Shown: positions 1 through 8,491, numbered from the stretch's first letter. The stretch: 64,000 nt of DNA from an uncultured Pelagibacteraceae bacterium (GCA_902618205.1 CACMZL010000001.1:310001-374000), one strand, 5' to 3'. The notes: a model not told the origin generated them from the sequence alone. Program-made: numbers and translations.

Positions 1-904
1 AGACTTTAAAGCCTGATTTATTAACTAATTTAACAAAGTTATTTTTTGAATATTTGTGAGAATTTTCAGTGTGAATTGTTTCGTCTTTAGTAAATTTTAT
101 ATTCTTTTTATTAATTTTTAACGTGAAATTTTTTTTTGAAATAAGATGCATTTCAATTCTATTTTTTTTTAAATTGTAGAATGCTTTATGATCAAAATTC
201 TTAGTTTGAAAATTTGAATTACAAATTTTGTTTACTACATTTAATATATTTTTATTAAATTTAGCTGTAACTCCCAATTTATCATTGTAAGCATTTTCAA
301 TGGTCTTCTTATTTTTGATTAAATCTACCCCAATTACTAAATAAGAATTTTTGCCTATAATTTTTGAAAAATTTTTTAGTATTTTTTTTGCATTTTTAGG
401 TAAATAATTTCCTATGGTCGATCCTGGAAAAAAACTGACTATTTTTTTTTTATTTTTTAAAATTTTATTTAATCTATTTGTTTGACTAAAGTCTGCACAT
501 ATTGCAGTTACTTTTAAATCAGAGAATTTTTTTGCAATTATTGATGCATTTTCAAACAAATATTCCTTGCTAATATCTATAGGAATGTATTCTTTAGGTT
601 CACTCAATGATTTTATAAATTTATTAATTTTTTTATTTGAGCCACTACCAAATTCTACAATTGTTGAATTAATTGGTAATTTCTTTCTTATTTCTTTTTG
701 TAAGTTTCCTAGTATTCCTAACTCTTTATTTGTTGGGTAATATTCTTTGAGGTTTGTAATTTTATTAAATAACTTCGAACCTTTTTCATCATAAAAATAT
801 TTAGATAGTAAATATTTTTGTTTTTTATTTAATAATCCTTTTAAGATTAATTTTTTATCATCTTGAATTTGATTGTTTATGTTTATTAATTTTAAATTAG
901 TCAC
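1..904 (-). CDS. egtD: L-histidine N-alpha-methyltransferase (EgtD), 3' end cut by window edge
   Basis: This gene runs off the left edge; about 301 residues are visible against a usual length near 320, so only the C-terminus is missing. It would trimethylate histidine with SAM to hercynine, the first step of ergothioneine synthesis. I read the start as GTG at 904-902, overlapping the TAG stop of egtB. Visible family features are the N-terminal stretch YFYDEKGSKLF followed by EYYPTNKE, a SAM-binding motif VEFGSGS, and the motif FFPGSTIGNY. Its position directly after egtB supports the call. What I see is motif-level similarity; activity is inferred. Confidence 0.88.
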   Translation of the reverse strand, partial: MTNLKLININNQIQDDKKLILKGLLNKKQKYLLSKYFYDEKGSKLFNKITNLKEYYPTNKELGILGNLQKEIRKKLPINSTIVEFGSGSNKKINKFIKSLSEPKEYIPIDISKEYLFENASIIAKKFSDLKVTAICADFSQTNRLNKILKNKKKIVSFFPGSTIGNYLPKNAKKILKNFSKIIGKNSYLVIGVDLIKNKKTIENAYNDKLGVTAKFNKNILNVVNKICNSNFQTKNFDHKAFYNLKKNRIEMHLISKKNFTLKINKKNIKFTKDETIHTENSHKYSKNNFVKLVNKSGFKV

Positions 905-2121
905 TAGATGTCATCAGCTAGTCTGACACCACAAAACTGCCAAGCATCACTTGGGTAAAAGAAATTTCTATAAGATGCTCTAATATGGTTAATAGACGTA
1001 GAATGTGAGCCACCTTTTAAGACAAACTGATTACACATGAACTTATTATTATATTCTCCTAGATTTCCTTCATATGGTTTATATTTTTTGTAAGGTGTGT
1101 AATTACTACTTGTCCAAGCCCATAGATTTCCATAAACATCATCTGTTTTTTCTTCTACTTCATGAAAAATTTTATTTTCTAAAAAATTACCTTTTTTCTC
1201 AGATTGTTTTAAAAAATATTCTAATTCAAATTCAGTTGGTAATCTTTTGTTTTTGTATCTTGCATAAGCATCTGCTTCATAGAAACTTATATGAGAAACT
1301 GGCTTTTCATTATCAATTTTTTTTACACCGTTTAATGTAAAATAATTATTATTATCTATCCAATACATTGGTTTTTCTAATTTGTTATTATTTACAAAAT
1401 CCCATCCATCAGATAGCCAATACTCATGATTTTTATATCCACCATCAATAATAAATTCTTTCCACTCTCCATTAGTAACAAATGAATATATTTTAAAAGG
1501 ATCTAATTGTGTTTCTGATACTGGTAATTCGTTATCGTAACAAAAAATATCCTCGCTGTTTCCATATTTAAATTTTTTACTAGTTTCTAATGTCAATTCA
1601 TTTTCTTCTTTAGCAGTTGGTTTATCGTCCTTAGAATTGTAAGTCGGCATCAATGGATTGTTGTAAAAAATATTTTTAATATCCATTAACATTAATTCTT
1701 GATGTTGTTGTTCATGATTAGAACCCAGTTCAACTAAAAATGATGTCCTGTTATTTTTTGTCCTTTTTAAAAAATCAATAATATTTTCAGTTACATAATG
1801 TCTATATTTTACAACATCTTTTAAGATGGGTCTATTTAGTGAACCTCTCTTATTTCGAGGATTGTACTCACCTACAGAATTATAATACGAATTAAATATA
1901 TAATTATAATCTTTGTTATAAGGTTTGTAACTTTCATCCAATTCTGACAAGATGAATTTTTCGAAGAACCATGTGGTGTGACCAAGATGCCACTTAAGAG
2001 GACTAACATTTTTGCTGGGCTGTATGACCATATCCTCAGCCTCTAAGTTCTCGCACAGGGATAGAGTTTGTTGTCTTGTTTTGGAGAATAATTCTGTAAT
2101 TTGAGATAATTTATTTTCCAT
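904..2121 (-). CDS. egtB: Ergothioneine biosynthesis sulfoxide synthase EgtB
   Basis: The 405-residue product is a non-haem iron enzyme that joins hercynine to a thiol (cysteine or gamma-glutamylcysteine) with O2. The N-terminal DinB-like part carries WHLGHTTWFFE (around residues 44-54) and HEQQHQEL (around 135-142), the expected three-histidine iron site. The C-terminal half is an FGE-sulfatase/C-type-lectin-like domain with RLPTEFELEY, a GNLWAWTSS stretch and a closing RASYRNFFYP...FCGVRLA. Length is normal for the family. It is the first gene of the egtBD pair, whose cistrons overlap, and is divergent from the MetF/DmdA-like pair across 104 bases. Which thiol it uses cannot be read from sequence. 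Confidence 0.92.
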   Translation of the reverse strand: MENKLSQITELFSKTRQQTLSLCENLEAEDMVIQPSKNVSPLKWHLGHTTWFFEKFILSELDESYKPYNKDYNYIFNSYYNSVGEYNPRNKRGSLNRPILKDVVKYRHYVTENIIDFLKRTKNNRTSFLVELGSNHEQQHQELMLMDIKNIFYNNPLMPTYNSKDDKPTAKEENELTLETSKKFKYGNSEDIFCYDNELPVSETQLDPFKIYSFVTNGEWKEFIIDGGYKNHEYWLSDGWDFVNNNKLEKPMYWIDNNNYFTLNGVKKIDNEKPVSHISFYEADAYARYKNKRLPTEFELEYFLKQSEKKGNFLENKIFHEVEEKTDDVYGNLWAWTSSNYTPYKKYKPYEGNLGEYNNKFMCNQFVLKGGSHSTSINHIRASYRNFFYPSDAWQFCGVRLADDI

Positions 2122-2225
2122 AACTAAATTTAATTAAATTTTCAGATCATGACAATGGGTTACAATGTGTTCATCTGTTTAATATTTTTATAGACACGGA
2201 ATATAAAATAATTAAGAATTTACTT

Positions 2226-2954
2226 ATGAATTTTTCTTTAGAAATAGGTCCTAAAACTGATTTAAGCACGTTGCCTAAGGTAAAAGATGTTTATGTTACA
2301 ATGCTACCTGGAGGTGATTATAAAGAGACTGCTCAACAGTCGGGAGAGTTAGTTAAAGAGGGATTTAATCCAGTTCCTCACTTCCCAGCAAGGTCAATAA
2401 ATGACGAAAATCAGCTGAAAGACTATGTTTCTAGATGTAAAGATTTGGGTGTTAAGCAGGTCTTAGTGATAGGTGGAAGTCGTGATCCTATCGGAAAATT
2501 TGATAGCTCGTATCAAATGTTAGAGACAGGGTTTTTTGATGGTATCAAGATTGGAATTGCTGGACATCCTGAGGGGAGTCCTGATATATCCGACTCTGAT
2601 TTAGAAAAAGCTATGATAGATAAAAAGCCTTATGCTGATTATATAGTTACACAGTGGCTAATGGATACTCAGCCTATTATAGATTTTATCTCTAAGCAAA
2701 CAATACCAGTTCATGTTGGAATAACTGGGCCAATGAAAATATCTAGCTTAATTAAATTTGCTAATATTGTAGGGGCAAAAAATTCCATTAACTTTCTTAA
2801 ATCTAATTTTAGTAAGGCGTTAGATTTATTGAAACCTAAAGACCCTAATGATTTAATTGGGAAAGTTAAATCGCATACTGATTATTTCCACATTTATACA
2901 TTCGGCGGCTTGAAGGAAACTAACAAGTGGTTGAAGGAGAATAACTATGTCTAA
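2226..2954 (+). CDS. Short methylenetetrahydrofolate reductase-like protein (MetF-type)
   Basis: This is a 242-residue TIM-barrel protein of the MTHFR family, shorter than the roughly 295 residues of biosynthetic MetF. The N-terminal EIGPKTDL probably matches the catalytic-glutamate strand of MetF; VLVIGGSRDP and GIAGHPEG are typical MTHFR motifs. Its stop overlaps the start of the DmdA-like gene by 8 bases (2947-2954). Together they suggest that methyl-THF made by the demethylase is oxidised to methylene-THF here, so the enzyme probably runs in the reverse direction from methionine synthesis. The short length resembles the catabolic MetF2-type reductases of methylotrophs. The direction is inferred from context. 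Confidence 0.72.
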   Translation: MNFSLEIGPKTDLSTLPKVKDVYVTMLPGGDYKETAQQSGELVKEGFNPVPHFPARSINDENQLKDYVSRCKDLGVKQVLVIGGSRDPIGKFDSSYQMLETGFFDGIKIGIAGHPEGSPDISDSDLEKAMIDKKPYADYIVTQWLMDTQPIIDFISKQTIPVHVGITGPMKISSLIKFANIVGAKNSINFLKSNFSKALDLLKPKDPNDLIGKVKSHTDYFHIYTFGGLKETNKWLKENNYV

Positions 2955-4302
2955 TGAATTTGACTATAGTAAAGTAAGACACACAACATCAGTAGATCAG
3001 TCTGATAGAAAAGTACCATACAATTTAAGACAAAGCGGACCTACTAAAGTTGAGATGCTAATATCAACAAGAGTAAGGAAATCTCCATACTGGCATTTAT
3101 CTATGAAGGCAGGATGTTGGAGAGCAACTGTATATAACAGAATTTATCATCCAAGAGGTTATGTTAAACCTGAAGATGGTGGTGCAATGGTTGAGTACGA
3201 AGCAATTAAAAACCATGTAACAATGTGGAATGTTGCGGTTGAAAGACAAATACAAGTTAAAGGTCCAGATGCAGAAAAATTTGTTGATTATGTAATTACA
3301 AGAGATGCTACAAAAATTTCTCCAATGAGAGGAAGATATGTAATTTTGTGTAATGCATATGGAGGAGTATTAAATGATCCTATTCTTTTAAGAATATCTA
3401 AAGATGAATTTTGGTTTAGTTTATCAGATAGTGATATTGGATTATATCTGCAAGGAGTAAATGCAGATGAAAGGTTTAATGTTCAAATTAATGAAATAGA
3501 TGCTTGTCCTGTCCAAATTCAAGGTCCTAAAGCAAAAGCTTTAATGAAAGATCTTTGTGGAAGTGAAGTTGACATAGACAACATGCCTTTTTACGGTTTG
3601 GCGTCTGCAAAAGTTGGTGGAAGAAGTTGTATTATTTCTCAAACAGGTTTTTCAGGAGAATCAGGATTTGAAATATATTTAAGAGAAGCAACTTTATATG
3701 CTGAAGATATGTGGAATGCTGTTCTTGAGGCAGGTAAAAAACATAATTTAATGGTAATTGCTCCTGCACACCATAGAAGGATACAAGCTGGAATTCTTTC
3801 ATGGGGACAAGATATGGATCATGAACATAATCCTTTTCAATGTAATCTTGGATATCAAGTTTCTTTATCTGGAAAAGGTGAATGGAACAAAAAAAGTGAT
3901 TATGTTGGTAAAAAAGCTCTCGAGAAAATGAAAGCTGATTTAAAAGCAGGTCATAAACCTTACAAACTTCAATTAGTTGGACTTGAATTAGGAGGAAAAC
4001 CTATTGAAGAATATGCTCCAGATTTTTGGTTAATTTCAGAGAACGGCAGTGAGCCTGTAGGGTTTATAACATCTCCATGGTATCACCCAGAAAAAGGTAA
4101 AAATATTGCTATGGGATATGTTCCATTTGATGGCACGCTAAATGCAAATGGTTTTCCAAGAGGTAAGGTTGGATCGAAATTTAAAGTCCACCTACCAGAA
4201 AAATATTCTGATAACCCTGGAGAACCAGTAGATGCAGTTGTAGTTGATATTCCATTTACAGAATCTTACAACGCAAATACAAGAGAAGTTGTCAATAAGT
4301 GA
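2947..4302 (+). CDS. DmdA-like, tetrahydrofolate-dependent methyltransferase (GcvT family)
   Basis: This 451-residue GcvT-fold protein should move a methyl group from a small donor to tetrahydrofolate. Family features include VRKSPYWHLSMKAGCWRATVYNR, close in pattern to the N-terminus of DMSP demethylase, then MWNVAVERQIQVKGPDAEKF, SQTGFSGESGFEIYL and RRIQAGILSWGQDM. It is about 80 residues longer than classical DmdA (about 370), with an N-terminal extension of some 45 residues and extra C-terminal sequence, so it is a paralogue and the donor is unknown (DMSP, a betaine or a methoxy compound are options). A good ribosome site (AAGGAGA) lies at about 2934-2940 and the start overlaps the MetF-like gene. 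Confidence 0.75.
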   Translation: MSNEFDYSKVRHTTSVDQSDRKVPYNLRQSGPTKVEMLISTRVRKSPYWHLSMKAGCWRATVYNRIYHPRGYVKPEDGGAMVEYEAIKNHVTMWNVAVERQIQVKGPDAEKFVDYVITRDATKISPMRGRYVILCNAYGGVLNDPILLRISKDEFWFSLSDSDIGLYLQGVNADERFNVQINEIDACPVQIQGPKAKALMKDLCGSEVDIDNMPFYGLASAKVGGRSCIISQTGFSGESGFEIYLREATLYAEDMWNAVLEAGKKHNLMVIAPAHHRRIQAGILSWGQDMDHEHNPFQCNLGYQVSLSGKGEWNKKSDYVGKKALEKMKADLKAGHKPYKLQLVGLELGGKPIEEYAPDFWLISENGSEPVGFITSPWYHPEKGKNIAMGYVPFDGTLNANGFPRGKVGSKFKVHLPEKYSDNPGEPVDAVVVDIPFTESYNANTREVVNK

Positions 4303-4312
4303 TAAAAATTTT

Positions 4313-4339
4313 TTTAGGGGGAATTTAATTCCCCCTAAA
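4313..4339 (+). terminator. Perfect 12-bp hairpin after the DmdA-like gene
   Basis: TTTAGGGGGAAT (4313-4324) pairs exactly with ATTCCCCCTAAA (4328-4339) around a 3-base loop. It starts 10 bases after the DmdA-like stop codon. No U-tract follows, so it may be an mRNA 3'-end stabiliser or weak attenuator and not a complete intrinsic terminator. The next possible start codon (4341) lies immediately after the stem. Confidence 0.55.
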
Positions 4340-4340
4340 T

Positions 4341-4448
4341 ATGACGAAAACCTTTTTCATAGTTGTTTGCATTATAATCGCTATTGCACTAATAATATTC
4401 CCATTAATCGTTTCATATAAAGCGCAAAAAAAAAATAAAGATAATTAA
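4341..4448 (+). CDS. 35-residue single-TM small protein
   Basis: A short reading frame encodes a 35-residue peptide: a hydrophobic helix made mostly of Ile, Val, Ala, Leu and Phe (about residues 5-25) followed by a lysine-rich tail ending KKNKDN. Its TAA stop shares one base with the ATG of the following Yip1-type gene at 4448 (TAATG), the pattern of translational coupling. No clear ribosome site precedes it, because the upstream bases form the 4313-4339 hairpin. I do not recognise a family. The coding call rests on the membrane-peptide composition and the coupling only. Confidence 0.5.
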   Translation: MTKTFFIVVCIIIAIALIIFPLIVSYKAQKKNKDN

Positions 4449-4993
4449 TGTTTGCTCAGTTTTTAGATATTGTTTTTAAATCGTTAAAGCTTGATAAAAC
4501 TCTTTACAGAACTCCAAGATATTATGGAGAAGCTGGAATTTATTTTGCAATTCTAATTATGATTTTAGATGGGGTTGCTGGAGCAGTTGCGGCTAATACG
4601 ATTGTAAAAACATCAGTTGGTATATCTGGTTTAACGGCTTTATTAACATGGTTGGTTTGGTCAATTTTTATATTTGTAATTGGCGTTAAAATTTTTCCTG
4701 ATAAAGATAGAAAAATTCCATTTAAAAGGGTTCTTATAGCTGTTGGGTACGCACACGCTCCAGGCCTGATAAGATTTTTTGCAGTTACACCAGAACTTGT
4801 TCTTTTAATTATTTTTCTTACTCAATTTTGGATTTTTGCTTCATTAATCATTGCAACAAGACATATTTTAAATTTAAAATCAAATTTAAAAGCATTTGGA
4901 ATTGTATTTTTATCTTTTTTGATTATTTCTTTTTTGACAATTTCATTTGTAATGACAAAAATTAATTCATTGCCTATTAGTACGAATATCTAA
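4448..4993 (+). CDS. Yip1-type multi-pass membrane protein
   Basis: The 181-residue protein has about five hydrophobic segments: an early one around residues 28-48, then around 55-82, 92-112, 115-138 and a C-terminal one. An amphipathic N-terminus contains FKSLKLDKTLYRTPRYYGEAG. The pattern, including the segment RVLIAVGYAHAPGLIRFF, resembles the bacterial Yip1/YIF1-like family, whose function is unknown. It follows the small membrane peptide with a one-base overlap and converges on a minus-strand gene whose stop overlaps its last codons (4990-4993). No catalytic residues are recognisable. Confidence 0.6.
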   Translation: MFAQFLDIVFKSLKLDKTLYRTPRYYGEAGIYFAILIMILDGVAGAVAANTIVKTSVGISGLTALLTWLVWSIFIFVIGVKIFPDKDRKIPFKRVLIAVGYAHAPGLIRFFAVTPELVLLIIFLTQFWIFASLIIATRHILNLKSNLKAFGIVFLSFLIISFLTISFVMTKINSLPISTNI

Positions 4994-5157
4994 AGTGGAA
5001 ATAAAGTTTTTGATGTTCTGCAGGAGTTGCAAAGTTTATATCCTGTGAGTATTAAATTTTGAGTTACTGTCTCATCTTCTTTTTTACATTCATCACAAAT
5101 ATCATTTAATTCATTATTATCTGAATTGTCTGATTTATATTCAAAGTTATCAGTCAT
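4990..5157 (-). CDS. 55-residue four-cysteine (zinc-ribbon-like) protein
   Basis: A 55-residue minus-strand frame begins with ATG at 5157 and ends with TAG at 4990. The protein has an acidic, Asn/Asp-rich N-terminus and two CxxC pairs, CDEC (residues 21-24) and CNSC (43-46), separated by 18 residues, as in a zinc ribbon or rubredoxin-like knuckle. Its start overlaps the end of the DUF3726-like gene by 8 bases, so it is the last cistron of the dipeptidase operon. Its 3' end overlaps the convergent Yip1-type gene by 4 bases. Metal binding is inferred from cysteine spacing; the role is unknown. Confidence 0.65.
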   Translation of the reverse strand: MTDNFEYKSDNSDNNELNDICDECKKEDETVTQNLILTGYKLCNSCRTSKTLFPL

Positions 5158-5758
5158 TATCTGTTAATCCTGCTCCTGCAGTTTTTTGTTTTAACTCATC
5201 TGTTTCTTCTACAAATGTGTTTTCAGATAATTTTGTTAATTCTTTCCAATCTTCTTCGGAAAAATTATTCTTGTTTTCTAAGAATTGGATTTTAATTACA
5301 TCAGCTTTTTCTACAACCTCACCACTTAAATAATTTGAATAAATTGATTGATTGAAATTTAATAAAAATTCTTTTTGATCTATCTTTAAAAAAATTCTCT
5401 TTCCTATTATTTCAGAAGATCTGCTGACAAACGGCAAAAATATCAATGGGTAAGCCATTTTTTCAATTTCTATATCATTTAGTTCTTGGATAGAGATAGA
5501 TTGATCAAAAAAACTTAATCCAAGTTTAATTGGACAATAAAAGTTTTGAGGTCTGTTGCTTTTGTTAAAAGATTGGCAATTTTCAAACTTCTCATTATTA
5601 AAAATCTTAAAATATTGGTTTATGTTTTTTATTCCTGGTAAACCAAATAACTCGAGTTGCTTAATGTTTTTTCCTATTTCTTCTGCAACTCCCCAGGAGA
5701 AACCTTTCGCTTTAGTTGAACGTTTAACAATCGTGTCAATTTCACTATAACTTCTCAT
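5150..5758 (-). CDS. DUF3726-like protein of unknown function
   Basis: The 202-residue protein opens with SYSEIDTIVKRSTKAKGFSW then GVAEEIGKNIKQLELFGLPG, which fits the conserved N-terminus of the DUF3726 family (aromatic GFSWG, then AEE and GLPG). No signal peptide, membrane segment or known active site is visible; the acidic C-terminus ends TGLTDND-like. It sits 8 bases after the 550-residue orphan and overlaps the four-cysteine protein, so all four genes from 8387 to 4990 are probably one transcript. Function is unknown, and family membership is recalled from pattern, not searched. Confidence 0.6.
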   Translation of the reverse strand: MRSYSEIDTIVKRSTKAKGFSWGVAEEIGKNIKQLELFGLPGIKNINQYFKIFNNEKFENCQSFNKSNRPQNFYCPIKLGLSFFDQSISIQELNDIEIEKMAYPLIFLPFVSRSSEIIGKRIFLKIDQKEFLLNFNQSIYSNYLSGEVVEKADVIKIQFLENKNNFSEEDWKELTKLSENTFVEETDELKQKTAGAGLTDND

Positions 5759-5766
5759 TAATTACT

Positions 5767-7419
5767 TTAGTTATATATCCAATATTGATTAAATGACTTA
5801 AGTTCATTTGGTAATGGAGCTCCTTGAAACATACAAATCCTTAACCATTTGTCAGATCTTGGATCAAACTTTACTGCCCCAAAAAAAGATAGTTTAAGTC
5901 TTAGCATATCAATAGGAACTAATTTTGAGCCGATCGTGTTGTCTTGAATTTCAGAATATGGATATTTCTCTGTTATAAACACTCTTCTTACAATATGTCT
6001 TAAATCATTGTTCTGTACTAGAAATTTACCAATCTTTAAGCTGTTTTTTAAATTAAAAATAGTTTCATAAAGTTTTTTTATATCTCTAGCAATAGCCGTG
6101 GGCTGCTCGAGTTCTGAACCATTATCTTCAAACCGATCTCCAATCCTAGGTTCTTCTTTATTTTTTGATATGAACCAAAATTTTTTATTATTTTCATTTT
6201 TTGAAAAATCAATTTTTAAAATATCTGAATAATTTTTCTCAATTATTTCTCTTAGGTCATTTATAGTTCTGTCTACAGGTATATTAAAACTACTATCCTC
6301 GTCTGAACTCATTTGAGAAATTAAAGGATCAGTTATTTCATTATATGGCTCCATAATTATAGAAACCAAATACTCAACTCCTTCTTCAGATAAATTTTCC
6401 TCTGCCCAGTTATATAATTTATCAAATATATAAAAATTTGATTTATCAATATTATCTTTCAAATAATTAATTAAATTCTGTAAATCATTAATTAAATTGT
6501 TTATTTTTTTCTTTTGGTATTCGCTGTCAGTATTCCATGAAGTTACATTTTTTAAAGATTTTGTTAAACAATTGTAAAAAATTTTAAACTCTTCTTCTGA
6601 TACTTTTTCTATTTCTCTTATTTTTTTTAAAGCTGTCTCTTTAGCGAGAATCCAATTATTTAATAATGAAGGGTGGTTAACAATAAATGGTGCCATTCCT
6701 AATCCAGTTGAATTTCCAATTCCTAAATTTCTGCAAATATCCAAGTCTAATTCTACAGCGTCTTTTGGATTTTTATGTTTTGCTATATGATTGACTTGAT
6801 CGAAAGTGAATTGTCTTACAAGGTAAACTAACATCATTTCCAATCTAAAAGGACCATTTATTTCATCTCTATTTTTAATTCTAAACCTGTCTGCTAATCC
6901 AAATTTTCCTGAGCCATATACTGCAGTTGTTCTGTACAAATATCCAACTTTTGAAAGCTCATTAGTATTGGGCTGGATGCCTTTTGATAAACACTCAACC
7001 ACATAATTAAATGCTCTAACTGATCTATTTGCTCTTGAGAGAGTTAGTTCTTTATAAGAAAGTCTCCCTACTTCTTGTTTAGGAACATTTTGTGAAAGTC
7101 TATCAATATCAATTTTTGAAGGAATGCCATCATACAATGCAAATGCAGCATCCCATTTAGTTGCTATTACTCTATCAGATCTTTCATCATCTTTAAGCTC
7201 ATTAGCAAAACAAACTAAAGAATATGTTTTTTTATCTTTTGAAAATGAATAAATAGCGACTCCATATCCCCTATCATTCAAGTCAAACAAATCTCTGTTA
7301 TATTTCCAATCTTTGAACTCATTTAAAAATGATCTTAGAAAAGATAATTTAGATTGATGAAACGATCCAAGCCTAGAAAGTTTCATTACAATTTTAGGAT
7401 CTCTTAGTGGAACTTGCAT
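5767..7419 (-). CDS. 550-residue conserved-looking protein of unknown function
   Basis: I do not recognise this family. The protein is soluble by composition, without a signal peptide or TM helix. It has a well-ordered N-terminal half with distinctive stretches (RGYGVAIYSF; VGYLYRTTAVYGSGKFGLADR; RNLGIGNSTGLGMAPFIVNHP), then a long charged, helical middle (about residues 270-400) and a compact C-terminus (VRRVFITEKYPYSEIQ; KLVPIDMLRLKLSFFGAVKFDPR). The glycine-rich GIGNSTGLGMAPF stretch looks like a ligand-binding loop, but this is a guess. Its start abuts the dipeptidase stop (shared base at 7419) and it precedes the DUF3726-like gene, so it is almost certainly co-expressed with both. Confidence 0.75.
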   Translation of the reverse strand: MQVPLRDPKIVMKLSRLGSFHQSKLSFLRSFLNEFKDWKYNRDLFDLNDRGYGVAIYSFSKDKKTYSLVCFANELKDDERSDRVIATKWDAAFALYDGIPSKIDIDRLSQNVPKQEVGRLSYKELTLSRANRSVRAFNYVVECLSKGIQPNTNELSKVGYLYRTTAVYGSGKFGLADRFRIKNRDEINGPFRLEMMLVYLVRQFTFDQVNHIAKHKNPKDAVELDLDICRNLGIGNSTGLGMAPFIVNHPSLLNNWILAKETALKKIREIEKVSEEEFKIFYNCLTKSLKNVTSWNTDSEYQKKKINNLINDLQNLINYLKDNIDKSNFYIFDKLYNWAEENLSEEGVEYLVSIIMEPYNEITDPLISQMSSDEDSSFNIPVDRTINDLREIIEKNYSDILKIDFSKNENNKKFWFISKNKEEPRIGDRFEDNGSELEQPTAIARDIKKLYETIFNLKNSLKIGKFLVQNNDLRHIVRRVFITEKYPYSEIQDNTIGSKLVPIDMLRLKLSFFGAVKFDPRSDKWLRICMFQGAPLPNELKSFNQYWIYN

Positions 7420-8387
7420 TAATTAATTCCTTTATAAAAATTAAACCAGTTATTACCAAGTATCTTATTTATCTCTTCTTCGTTAAAACCTTTATTTTTT
7501 AGTTCTGAGTTTATGTTATTAAATCCTCTTGCATCCAAAAACCAATCTGGTTGTTTTGGAAAACCAGGTTTATCTTTACTGCCTTCACCAAAATTTTTTG
7601 ATTTTGACCATGTTCCATTTCTCATCCACTCAACTACACTGTCTGGTTGGTTCAAACATAAGTCTGATCCTATACCAACATTATTAATACCCATAATTTC
7701 AACTGTTCTTGCAACCATTTCACAAAAACTTTCTATTTTACAATTCGTTCCGTCTTTCAAATGATGAGCATACAATGATAACCCTAACATTCCTCCACTA
7801 TCGGATAAAACTTTTAATAATTCTGTAGATTTATTTCTTTTCGCTTCAAACCAAAAAGTTGGATTTGCATGAGTGATCGCAATAGGTTTTTGGCTAATTT
7901 CAATTGCATCAAGTGTACTTTTCTCTGCTGAATGAGACATGTCAACAACGATACCTACTCTATTCATTTCTTTAATAGCCTCTTTTCCAAAATTAGTAAC
8001 TCCGCTATCATTTTTTTCATAACATCCGGTGGCTAATAATGATTGGTTGTTATAAGTTAATTGCATAAATCGACAACCTTGTGAGTGTACTTTTTCTATA
8101 AGACTTATGTCATCTTCAATTGGAGAACAATTTTGAAATCCAAAAAAAATTGCAGTTTTATTTTCTTCTTTTGCTTTTGTAATATCATTGTAGTTATTGC
8201 CTAGAAATATAAGATCTTTATTTTCTTCAAAATGTTTATTCCACTCTTTTATTCTTTGTTGTAATTCATCATAGTCCTCATGATAAACTAACGTTACGTG
8301 AACCGCATTTAATCCAGCTTTATTATTTATTTCAAAGATTTCTCTAGACCATTTACAATACTGAAGATTATCAATTCGATAATTCAT
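7419..8387 (-). CDS. Membrane-dipeptidase-like M19 family metallohydrolase
   Basis: The 322-residue protein belongs to the renal dipeptidase (peptidase M19) TIM-barrel amidohydrolases. Visible motifs are QLTYNNQSLLATGCYE, VDMSHSAEKSTLDAI with the metal-binding His, the following AITHANP, and VGIGSDLC near the C-terminal metal ligand. There is no signal peptide, so it probably acts in the cytoplasm. M19 enzymes cleave dipeptides, often with unusual or D-residues at the C-terminal side, and some act on other amides. It is the first gene of the 8387-4990 unit, so its substrate is presumably tied to the two orphans that follow. It is divergent from purE across 104 bases. Confidence 0.83.
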   Translation of the reverse strand: MNYRIDNLQYCKWSREIFEINNKAGLNAVHVTLVYHEDYDELQQRIKEWNKHFEENKDLIFLGNNYNDITKAKEENKTAIFFGFQNCSPIEDDISLIEKVHSQGCRFMQLTYNNQSLLATGCYEKNDSGVTNFGKEAIKEMNRVGIVVDMSHSAEKSTLDAIEISQKPIAITHANPTFWFEAKRNKSTELLKVLSDSGGMLGLSLYAHHLKDGTNCKIESFCEMVARTVEIMGINNVGIGSDLCLNQPDSVVEWMRNGTWSKSKNFGEGSKDKPGFPKQPDWFLDARGFNNINSELKNKGFNEEEINKILGNNWFNFYKGIN

Positions 8388-8491
8388 ATTTGGTATACAC
8401 TATTATTATTATTATGATTGTCACTAACTTAAACTGTCCTTAGCTAAAAATTGCAATTTAAGGGAAATATCTATAAATTGATATTGGTTTC

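Noticed and set aside
1074-1340. Open frame on the plus strand inside egtB
   Set aside because: It is antisense to clear egtB motifs, and its product is low-complexity with no family features.
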